A stretch of 64,000 nucleotides of DNA from NCBI GenBank assembly GCA_002353205.1, contig DEJE01000038.1, forward strand, positions 14,900-78,899, given 5' to 3'. This stretch comes from Prevotella sp. UBA2756. Lineage in GTDB: Bacteria > Bacteroidota > Bacteroidia > Bacteroidales > Bacteroidaceae. Under the pieces are notes generated by a model. The model was not told where the DNA came from, made no database searches, and saw only the letters and a program-made list of their open reading frames with translations. Positions 1-8,400 of this stretch are shown here, in pieces (the first letter of the stretch is position 1; every line of letters starts with the position of its first letter). Position numbers and translations under genes: made by a program.

Positions 1-1384
1 TGCAAACGGCTCTGAAGAGGATTGTCTGTGCGATGCCGCGCGTGAGCATGTAACCGAGGAAGGCGAGCCAGAGGGCGTGGTTGGCAAGATGCGGCCTGAG
101 CGCGGCGTAGAGGGCGAAGAAGACGAGGGCAGCGAGGAGGGAACTGATGAGCATTTGTCGCGAGGCTGTGATGCCGATGAAGACGCCGTCCCACACGAAG
201 GCGGCGAGGCTGCATGCTGGAACGAGGTATGCCCACGCCACGTAGCTGCGCGAGACGCTGACCACGGAGGGCTCGTCGGTGAGCATCTGCAGGAAGGCTT
301 CGCCCCCTGCCGTATATAATAAGGTGAAGAGTGCTGCACATGCCGCTCCCCATGCGAAGCAGCATGCCACGGTGCGCCGCAGGGCGGTGGCGTTGCGCGC
401 CCCCCAGCTCTTCCCGCTCAGGGCTTCGGCGGCGTTGGCGAAGCCGTCCATCACGTAGCTGAAGAGCAGGTAGAGCTGCATGAGCAGGGTGTTTGCGGCC
501 AGGATCACCTCTCCCTGTCGCGAACCAGCGGCGGTGAAGAAGAGCATGACGCTCACGAGGCACAGCGTGCGCAGGAAGAAGTCGCGGTTCACCTGGAAGA
601 ATCGTTTCATGTCCTCGCCCCGAAAGATGCTCGCCCATCCCGGCCCCTCCTTCCGTCCCACCGAGGGTGGAAACCCGAGGGGAGACTTCCGTTGTGGTGA
701 CAGGTGCTTGGCGTAGAAACGACGAAACATGCAGAGGGCCATCAACAGCCCCGTCCACTGGGCGATGAGCGTGCCTGTGGCCACGCCCTCCACCTTCATG
801 CCCAGAGCGAAGACCAGCAGCAGCGAGGCCGCGATGTTGACCATGTTCTGAGTGATGGCCACCGCCATGGGGATGCGCGAGTTCTGCATGCCGATGAACC
901 ATCCGTTCATGGCGTAGAGCCCGAGCATGGCGGGAGCTCCCCAGATACATATATTGAAATAGGTGACCACCAGTCGGCGCACATCCTCCGTGGGGCTCAT
1001 CAGCCACAGGGCTCCTTCGCGCAAGGGCCACTGCAGGGCAATGAGCAGCAGACCGATGGTCAGCGCGAGCGCCAATGCACGTTTCAGCCAGAGCATTGTC
1101 TCGCTGAGGTCGCGCCGCCCCAAGGCTTGGGCGGTGAGCCCACTGCTCCCCATGCGCAGGAATCCGCAGAGCCAGTAGGTGGTGTTGAACACCATGCTGC
1201 CGATGCTGATGGCTGCAATGTAAGCTGCTGCGCCGAGGTGCCCGGTGATGGCTACGTCAACGAGGCCGAGCAGCGGCACGGTGATGTTGCTCACGATGCT
1301 GGGCACGGCGATGTTGGCGACCGAGCGAAAGGACCCCGGCCCCCCCTTCTGTCCCCCCGAGGGGGGAGTTGGTGGGTGGGTCAT
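1..1384 (-). CDS. MATE family efflux transporter, DinF-like (3' end off window)
   Basis: Polytopic inner-membrane exporter of the MATE family; the substrate cannot be read from sequence. Read right to left, the frame is open from an ATG at 1384 to the window edge (461 codons), so only a few C-terminal residues are missing. The family signature NITVPLLGLVDVAITGHLG sits near residues 32-50 and is followed by a run of hydrophobic helices. The gene begins 22 bases after the typA stop, suggesting one transcript. Two parts look foreign: residues about 2-17, Pro/Gly-rich and encoded by a GC-rich repeat (about 1334-1378), and a loop near residues 231-248 encoded by 640-690. The native N-terminus may therefore lie inside or after the first repeat. 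Confidence 0.88.
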   Translation of the reverse strand, partial: MTHPPTPPSGGQKGGPGSFRSVANIAVPSIVSNITVPLLGLVDVAITGHLGAAAYIAAISIGSMVFNTTYWLCGFLRMGSSGLTAQALGRRDLSETMLWLKRALALALTIGLLLIALQWPLREGALWLMSPTEDVRRLVVTYFNICIWGAPAMLGLYAMNGWFIGMQNSRIPMAVAITQNMVNIAASLLLVFALGMKVEGVATGTLIAQWTGLLMALCMFRRFYAKHLSPQRKSPLGFPPSVGRKEGPGWASIFRGEDMKRFFQVNRDFFLRTLCLVSVMLFFTAAGSRQGEVILAANTLLMQLYLLFSYVMDGFANAAEALSGKSWGARNATALRRTVACCFAWGAACAALFTLLYTAGGEAFLQMLTDEPSVVSVSRSYVAWAYLVPACSLAAFVWDGVFIGITASRQMLISSLLAALVFFALYAALRPHLANHALWLAFLGYMLTRGIAQTILFRAVC

Positions 1385-1405
1385 ATTATCTTGCAAGTGG
1401 AGATT

Positions 1406-3325
1406 TTATTTTGCTGCTCTTTTTCTCTCGAGGTGGTCGAGGATGACTTTTCGTATTCGTATGGATTGTGGTGTGACCTCCACGTACTCGTCTTCCTTGA
1501 TGTATTCGAGGCACTCTTCGAGCGACATGACGGTCTTGGGAATGATGCGGGCCTTGTCGTCGGTTCCGGAAGCGCGTACATTGGTGAGCTGCTTTGCCTT
1601 GCAGACGTTGATGACGAGGTCGTTGTCGTGTACATGCTCTCCGACGACCTGTCCGTAGTAGACCTCTTCGCCGGGGTCGATGAAGAACTTTCCGCGGTCC
1701 TGGAGTTTGTCGATGGCGTAGGCGTAGGCGGTCCCCGTCTCTTGCGAGATCATGGATCCGTTGACCCGTCGTGTAATCTCCCCTTTGTAGGGTTGGTATT
1801 CTTTGTATCTGTGGGCCATGATGGCCTCGCCCTGACTGGCGGTGAGCACGTTGGTGCGCAGTCCGATGATGCCGCGCGAAGGGATGTCGAACTCAATGTT
1901 CACACGATCGCCCTGCGTTTCCATGCTGACCATCTCGCCCTTGCGGCGTGTCACCATGTCGATCATCTTTGAAGAGAACTCCTCGGGCACGTTAATGGTG
2001 AGCTCTTCGATGGGCTCGTAAGCCCCCCTTCCGTCCCCCCGAGAGGGGGAGACCCCCGAGGGGGCTTCGTTTGTGAGAAGAGCTTGGTCTATAGTAGCCC
2101 CCTCGGGGGCTGAAAGGGGGGCATATTTATATATGACTTGCGGCTGACCCACCTGCAGTTCGTAGCCCTCGCGGCGCATCGTCTCGATGAGTACGCTGAG
2201 GTGGAGCACGCCTCGGCCGGATACGATCCACTTGTCGGTGGCGTCTTCAAAGGGATCGACGCGTAGTGCGAGGTTTTTCTCGAGCTCGCGTTTGAGGCGT
2301 TCCTGAATGTGTCGGGATGTGCAGTATTTTCCTTCCTTGCCGAAGAAGGGCGAGTCGTTGATGGTGAAGAGCATCGACATGGTGGGTTCGTCGATGGCAA
2401 TGGGCGGCATGGGCTCCGGATTCTCGAAGTCGCAGATGGTGTCGCCGATCTCGAACCTGTCGAGACCGATGACGGCACAGATGTCGCCCGAGCCGACTTG
2501 GTCGGTCTTGACGTGCCCCATGCCCTCGAAGGTGTGCAGTTCCTTGATCTTGGTCTTCTCTACGGATCCGTCGCGATGGGCGATGGTGATGTTCATGCCG
2601 TTGGTGAGTGTGCCCCGATGGACGCGTCCTACGGCGATGCGTCCCGTGTAGCTGCTGTAGTCGAGCGATGTGATGAGCATCTGGGGCGTGCCTTCGATCT
2701 GCTTCGGTGCAGGTATGACCTCCACGATTTTGTCAAGCAGGTAGGTAATATCACCTGTCGGCGTCTTATAGTCTTCGCCCATCCATCCGTTTTTGGCAGA
2801 GCCATAGACGACGGGGAAATCGAGTTGGTCTTCGGTGGCGTTGAGTGCGAACATCAGGTCGAAGACCATCTCGTAGACTTCTTCGGGTCGGCAGTTGGGT
2901 TTGTCGACTTTGTTGACGACGACGATGGGCTTGAGTCCTATCTGCAGGGCTTTCTGCAGCACGAAGCGCGTCTGCGGCATGGGGCCCTCGAAGGCGTCGA
3001 CGAGCAGCAGGCATCCGTCTGCCATGTTGAGCACACGCTCTACTTCTCCTCCGAAGTCAGAGTGTCCCGGCGTGTCGATGATGTTGATTTTTACACCTTT
3101 ATAATTGATGGAGACGTTTTTCGAAAGAATCGTGATGCCCCGTTCGCGCTCAAGGTCGTTCGAGTCAAGCACCTGGCTGCTGAGGTCCTGTCCCTCTCGG
3201 AAGAGATTTCCTGCGAGCATCATTTTGTCTACGAGTGTTGTCTTGCCATGGTCGACGTGTGCAATGATGGCGATGTTTCTGATATTGGCGAGTTGCTGCT
3301 GTGATGTTTTGCTGTTGTCTTGCAT
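1406..3325 (-). CDS. typA: Translational GTPase TypA/BipA with internal insertion
   Basis: Ribosome-associated GTPase of the EF-G superfamily, needed for 50S assembly and stress or low-temperature growth in other bacteria. Visible motifs: P-loop AHVDHGKTT (residues 22-30), DTPGH and NKVDKP; the C-terminal half shows EPIEELTINVPEE and the conserved SRGIIGLRTNVLTASQGEA. The protein is 639 residues against about 600 usual. Most of the excess is a 36-residue stretch (residues 401-436, bases 2018-2125) between VIYK and EPIEEL, where relatives carry only about six residues. That stretch is made of the GC-rich palindromic repeat seen elsewhere here, read in frame. MATE follows 22 bases downstream. 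Confidence 0.95.
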   Translation of the reverse strand: MQDNSKTSQQQLANIRNIAIIAHVDHGKTTLVDKMMLAGNLFREGQDLSSQVLDSNDLERERGITILSKNVSINYKGVKINIIDTPGHSDFGGEVERVLNMADGCLLLVDAFEGPMPQTRFVLQKALQIGLKPIVVVNKVDKPNCRPEEVYEMVFDLMFALNATEDQLDFPVVYGSAKNGWMGEDYKTPTGDITYLLDKIVEVIPAPKQIEGTPQMLITSLDYSSYTGRIAVGRVHRGTLTNGMNITIAHRDGSVEKTKIKELHTFEGMGHVKTDQVGSGDICAVIGLDRFEIGDTICDFENPEPMPPIAIDEPTMSMLFTINDSPFFGKEGKYCTSRHIQERLKRELEKNLALRVDPFEDATDKWIVSGRGVLHLSVLIETMRREGYELQVGQPQVIYKYAPLSAPEGATIDQALLTNEAPSGVSPSRGDGRGAYEPIEELTINVPEEFSSKMIDMVTRRKGEMVSMETQGDRVNIEFDIPSRGIIGLRTNVLTASQGEAIMAHRYKEYQPYKGEITRRVNGSMISQETGTAYAYAIDKLQDRGKFFIDPGEEVYYGQVVGEHVHDNDLVINVCKAKQLTNVRASGTDDKARIIPKTVMSLEECLEYIKEDEYVEVTPQSIRIRKVILDHLERKRAAK

Positions 3326-3382
3326 ATGCTGTTGTTTTTTACCTTGCTGTTATGAAATCGGGTGCAAAGGTAGACAAAATAA

Positions 3383-3660
3383 TTAAGAGTTAAGAATTAA
3401 GAGTTAAGAATTAAGAGTTCTTAAAAGAAGTACGGCCCCCCCAAGCCCCCGAGGGGGAGACCCCGGCCCCCCCTTCCGTCCCCCCGAGGGGGGAGAGGGC
3501 CCCCACCAAACCTCCCCGAGGGGAGGCTTCCTGAAAAGTTATACAAATCTCTCCCCCATTCCCGAGCGGAGCTCGCCTACCCGTAGCCTTTCGGGGGAGC
3601 CGGAGGGGGGCCGAGGTTTGGAGGGGGTCGTAGTTCGTAATTAAGAGTTAAGAGGTGCTT
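3383..3660. repeat. Composite intergenic repeats left of trpB
   Basis: The 494 bases between typA and trpB hold no gene. At 3383-3421 lie tandem AT-rich units of the type AATTAAGAGTTAAG. From 3431 to 3627 follow stacked GC-rich palindromes (CCCCCGAGGGGG type), ending with a further TTAAGA unit near 3645. Bases 3500-3557 are an exact reverse complement of 5318-5375 on the other side of trpB. A short segment (GAGGGGGTCGTAGTTCG) occurs at about 3625 and again at about 3777. Confidence 0.85.
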
Positions 3661-3751
3661 AAATGTATCAAAAATAAAGTGAATGGGTTGCATTTTGTCG
3701 CATTTTGTTCATCTTTCTTCTTTTTTGTTTGTCGAATTGAAAGAAAATGAG

Positions 3752-3759
3752 TACTTTTG
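3752..3759 (+). promoter_or_regulatory. Bacteroidetes -7 box for trpB
   Basis: TACTTTTG matches the TAnnTTTG consensus and lies 60 bases before the trpB start. A copy of an intergenic repeat segment (about 3775-3801) falls inside the predicted 5' leader. Confidence 0.6.
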
Positions 3760-3819
3760 TGGCCAAAAGAATTATGAGGGGGTCGTAGTTCGCAATTTAA
3801 GTATTTATATTATTTTTTT

Positions 3820-5181
3820 ATGAGCAGACAAAAGAAATTCATCCTTGAGGAGAGTGAGATTCCTACACAGTGGTACAACATTCAGGCGGATATGGTGAAC
3901 AAGCCTTTGCCTCCGATTCATCCTGCGACGCGTGAACCTCTTGGTGTTGACGACTTGGCGCATATCTTCCCCCGGGAATGCTGCGTTCAGGAACTGGACA
4001 CGGAGCATGCGTGGATAGACATTCCGGAGGATGTGCTGGAGAAGTACAAATACTACCGTAGCACTCCGCTGGTGCGGGCCTACGCGCTGGAAGAGGCACT
4101 GGGTACACCGGCCCATATCTACTTCAAGAATGAGTCGACGAACCCGCTGGGTTCGCACAAGATCAACTCGGCTCTTCCGCAGTGCTACTATGCGAAGCAG
4201 GAAGGCACGCGGAACGTCACGACGGAGACGGGTGCTGGCCAGTGGGGTGCTGCGCTGAGCTATGCCGCCAAGATCTACGGTCTGGACTGTGCTGTGTATC
4301 AGGTGAAGATCACGATGCAGCAGAAGCCTTACCGTTCGAGCATCATGCGCACGTTCGGCGCTGTGGTGGAAGGTTCGCCTTCGATGTCGACGCGTGCCGG
4401 TAAGAACATCCTCACGGAAGACCCCACGCACAGCGGATCGCTGGGCACGGCCATCTCGGAGGCTGTTGAGCTGGCGACGACGACGCCCGATTGCAAGTAC
4501 ACGCTTGGTTCGGTGCTGAACCATGTGGCGCTGCACCAGAGCATCATCGGTCTGGAGGCGGAGAAGCAGATGGAGATGGCTGGCGAGTATCCCGACATGG
4601 TGATAGCCTGCTTCGGCGGCGGCTCCAACTTCGGCGGCATCGCCTTCCCCTTCATGCGTCATAACCTCAAAGACGGCAAGACAACGGAGTTCATCGCTGC
4701 CGAGCCCAACAGCTGTCCGAAGCTGACGCGCGGCGAGTTCCGCTATGACTTCGGCGACGAGGCTGGCTACACGCCGTTGCTGCCGATGTATACGTTGGGC
4801 CACACGTTCAAACCGTCGAATATCCATGCCGGCGGTCTGCGCTATCACGGTGCGGGCATGATTGTGAGCCAGCTGATTAAGGACGGTCTGATGCACGGCG
4901 TCGACATCCCGCAGCTCGAGTCGTTCGAGGCTGGTATGCTCTTCGCGCGCACCGAGGGCATCATCCCTGCTCCTGAGAGCTGCCACGCCATCGCTGCGAC
5001 GATCCGCGAGGCCAACAAGTGCAAGGCGTCGGGCGAAGAGAAGGTCATCCTGTTCAACCTTTCCGGCCACGGACTCATCGACATGCCGTCGTACGAGACG
5101 TTCATCAAGGGCGACCTGCAGAACTATACCGTCACCGACGAAGACATCCAGCACTTCCTGCAGGATGTGCCGAAGGCGTAG
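3820..5181 (+). CDS. trpB: Tryptophan synthase beta chain, TrpB2 type
   Basis: PLP-dependent enzyme that condenses indole with serine (the beta reaction). The 453-residue length and the long N-terminal part (ILEESEIPTQWYN, YRSTPLVRAYALEEAL) place it in the TrpB2 group, which usually stands alone rather than pairing with TrpA in a trp operon. The PLP lysine is K114 in LGSHKINSA; a glycine-rich phosphate-binding loop (CFGGGSNFGG) is present. No trp neighbours are seen, so a role in indole salvage is possible (inference). The gene is flanked by long inverted repeats (3500-3557 and 5318-5375) and has its own promoter. It lies between two minus-strand genes, as if it were an independent cassette. 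Confidence 0.93.
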   Translation: MSRQKKFILEESEIPTQWYNIQADMVNKPLPPIHPATREPLGVDDLAHIFPRECCVQELDTEHAWIDIPEDVLEKYKYYRSTPLVRAYALEEALGTPAHIYFKNESTNPLGSHKINSALPQCYYAKQEGTRNVTTETGAGQWGAALSYAAKIYGLDCAVYQVKITMQQKPYRSSIMRTFGAVVEGSPSMSTRAGKNILTEDPTHSGSLGTAISEAVELATTTPDCKYTLGSVLNHVALHQSIIGLEAEKQMEMAGEYPDMVIACFGGGSNFGGIAFPFMRHNLKDGKTTEFIAAEPNSCPKLTRGEFRYDFGDEAGYTPLLPMYTLGHTFKPSNIHAGGLRYHGAGMIVSQLIKDGLMHGVDIPQLESFEAGMLFARTEGIIPAPESCHAIAATIREANKCKASGEEKVILFNLSGHGLIDMPSYETFIKGDLQNYTVTDEDIQHFLQDVPKA

Positions 5182-5185
5182 TTTA

Positions 5186-5420
5186 GTTAAGAGTTAAGAG
5201 TTAAGAAAAAAGCCCCCCCTCCGGCTCCCCCCGAGAGGGGGAGAGGGGGCGGCCCCACAAGGCCCCGAGGGGGAAAGGGGCCCCCACCAAACCTCGGCCC
5301 CCCTCCGACTTCCCCGAGGGGGAGAGATTTGTATAACTTTTCAGGAAGCCTCCCCTCGGGGAGGTTTGGTGGGGGCCTCTCCCCCTCGGGGGAGCCGGAG
5401 GGGGGCCGATGTTAGGAGGT
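5186..5420. repeat. Composite intergenic repeats right of trpB
   Basis: TTAAGAG units (5186-5205) are followed by stacked GC-rich palindromes to 5407 and another TTAAGA unit. The block mirrors the one left of trpB. It contains the exact inverted partner (5318-5375) of 3500-3557. Confidence 0.85.
5296..5407. repeat. MITE-like 112-bp palindromic unit
   Basis: The unit begins GGCCCCCCTCCG and ends CGGAGGGGGGCC. The outer 30 bases at each side are near-perfect inverted repeats of each other, and a unique AT-richer core (TTTGTATAACTTTTCAGGAAG) and a smaller palindrome lie between. It encodes nothing. Shape and size are those of a miniature inverted-repeat element; no target duplication is obvious. 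Confidence 0.6.
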
Positions 5421-5448
5421 AGAAGTTAAGAGGTGCGGAGGGGCGAGG

Positions 5449-8400
5449 TCAGTTTTGTATGTTGCGCAGGAGCGTGACGGCCTCGCTCACCGTGCGCACA
5501 TCCTTGATCACCATGCTGCGCTTGCCTTTCACCTCGCGCAGGTTGCACTGCCGTGTATGAGTGGTGAGGAAGCGGATGATGCTGTCGAAGGCTCGGCTCT
5601 GGTAGTATGGGCTTTCGGGATTGCTGACGAAGCAGAGCATCATCTGCTGTTGCTTGAGCATGATTTTCTCGCATCCTAATTGTTTGCCTAACCTGCGGAG
5701 CACCACCACCTGCAGCAGTTCCTCGCCCTCGTGGGGTATGGGACCGAAACGGTCGCGCAGCCGCTCCTTGTAGGCTTCGAGGTCGCGGTCGTTCTGTATG
5801 GTCTCGAGCTCGCGGTAGAGGAGCATTCGCTCAGCACTGCTGGGCACGTAGAGCTCGGGGAAATACATTTCCAGGTCGCTCTCGATGCCGCAGTCGTCGA
5901 CGAAGAAGCCCCCCTCCGACTCCCCCCGAAAGGGGGAGGGGTTTGAAGTGTGAGGTGTGGAGCCCCCCTCCGACTCCCCCCGAGAGGGGGAGGGGTTTGA
6001 AGTGCGAGGTGCGGAGCCCCCCTCCGACTCCCCCCGAGAGGGGGAGAGGTTTGAAGTGTGAGGTGCGGAGCCCCCCTCCGGCTCTCCCCGAGAGGGGGAG
6101 GGGTTTGAAGTGTGAGGTGCGGGGTCGGTGTAGAGCTCGGCAAACTCGTCGTTCTTCAGTTCGGTGACGGCCTGCGAGAGGATTTTCTGGTACGTCTCGT
6201 AGCCCAGGTCTTCCATGAATCCGCTCTGCTCGGCCCCCAAGAGGTTGCCAGCACCGCGTATGTCGAGGTCCTGCATGGAGAGATTGAAGCCGCTGCCCAG
6301 CTCGGAGAAGGTCTCCAGCGCCTCCAGCCGCTTCTGCGCCTCGCGCGTGATGTTGGCCTTCGGCGGTGCCAGCAGGTAGCAGAACGCCTTTCGGTTGGAG
6401 CGTCCCACGCGTCCGCGCATCTGGTGGAGGTCCGAAAGTCCGAAGTGATGGGCGTCGTTGACGATGATGGTGTTGGCGTTCGGAATGTCAACACCGTTCT
6501 CCACGATGGTCGTCGAGAGTAGCACGTCGTAGTCGTAGTTGATGAATCCCATGATGATTTTCTCCAGTTCCTCGGGCTTCATCTGCCCGTGACCCACGGC
6601 GACGCGCGCGTCGGGCACGTGTTTCTTGATGAGGAGTGCCAGCTCGGGCAGGTTCGATATGCGGTCGTTGACGAAGAACACCTGTCCGTTGCGGCTCATT
6701 TCGAAGTTGATGGCCTCGGCAATGATCTCGCTTCCGAAGTTGTGCACCTCGGTCTGTATGGGGTATCGGTTGGGCGGCGGCGTCTTGATGATGCTCATGT
6801 CGCGCGCCCCCATGAGCGAGAACTGCAGTGTGCGCGGTATGGGCGTGGCCGTCATGGTGAGCGTGTCGACGTTCACCTTCATCTGCCGCAGCTTTTCCTT
6901 CACTGCCACGCCGAACTTCTGCTCCTCGTCGATGATGAGGAGGCCGAGGTCGCGGAACTTCACTTGCTTTCCGATGAGCTTATGGGTGCCGATGATGATG
7001 TCGGTCTTGCCGCTTTCCAGGTCGGCCAGGACGCTCTTCACCTGCTTGGCAGTGCGCGCCCGGGACAGGTAGTCCACCTGAACGGGCATGTCCTTCAGTC
7101 TTGAACGGAAGGTCTGGTAGTGCTGGTAGGCCAGGACGGTGGTCGGAACCATCACTGCCACCTGCTTGCCGTCGCAGGCAGCCTTGAAAGCAGCGCGGAT
7201 GGCCACCTCGGTCTTGCCGAAGCCGACGTCGCCGCACACCAGTCGGTCCATGGGCCGCGCCTGTTCCATGTCGGCCTTCACCTCGTTCGTGGCGCGCAGC
7301 TGGTCGGGGGTGTCCTCGTACATGAAGCTGGCCTCCAGCTCGTGCTGCATGTAGCCGTCGGGACTGTAGGCGAATCCCTTCTCCCGTCGGCGCGCGGCGT
7401 AGAGCTTGATGAGGTCGCGGGCGATGTCCTTGATCTTTTTCTTCGTCTTTTCCTTCAGCCGTTCCCAGGCACCGGTGCCCAGGGTGGAGAGCCGCGGGGG
7501 CGTCTCAGCGTCCTTGCGCTTGTATTTCGATATCTTATAGAGCGAGTGGATGCTCACGTCCACCTTGTCGTTGTTGGCGTAGATGATGCGGATGACCTCC
7601 TGGTAGCTCTCGCCGGCCGACTTCATGTGGCCGTGGCTGTCGGGCTTCGGAGGTATGGGCACGCGCACCAGACCGGCGAACTTGCCGACGCCGAAGTCCA
7701 CATGCACCACGTAGTCGCCCACTTCCATCTCCTGAAGCTCTTTCATCGTGAGCGCCACCTTGCCGCTGCGGGCCGAGTCGGAGCGCAGGTTGTACTTGTG
7801 GAAGCGGTCGAAGATCTGGTGGTCGGTGAAGAGGCAGAGCTTCAGTTGCTGGTCCACGAAGCCGCCGTGGATGGTCTTGTCGATGGGAGTGAAGGCTATC
7901 TGCGTACTGTCCTGTCCTCCTTTCGCGCTGTTCTCTTCGGCGAGGCTGTCGAAGATGTCGTGCAGACGTTCCTGCTGCTTCTGCGAGTCGGCCAATATAT
8001 ATATATGGTACCCGCCAAGTTGGTAGTCGGCGAGCGTCTTCCACAGCAGGTCGAAGTTCTTGTGGAAGAGCGGTTGGGCCACGGTGTGGAAACTGATGGT
8101 GGCCTGCGGCACGCCGGTGGCCTTCGTTCCGAACTCTATGCGTCGGAAGCGCGTCAGCTCGTCGGTGAACATACGGCCCGTGATGAACTGCCGTTCCGAC
8201 TTGATCTGATTGAGCACCTCCTGCTGCTCCATCTCCGTCAGGCCCTCCATGCGCTCGGTGAGCGCCTGCCAGGAGAAGCCTTCCTCGTAGGTGTGGTCGA
8301 TGACGTCGCGCACGAAGAGCACGTCTTTCATGCAGATGATGGTTTCATCGGGAAGGAATGAGAGCAAGGCCACGCGGTCTTCGCTCTCACGCAGCTCGGG

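Noticed and set aside
7120..8361. Long plus-strand open frame opposite mfd
   Set aside because: Antisense shadow of GC-rich coding DNA; no start context or domain.
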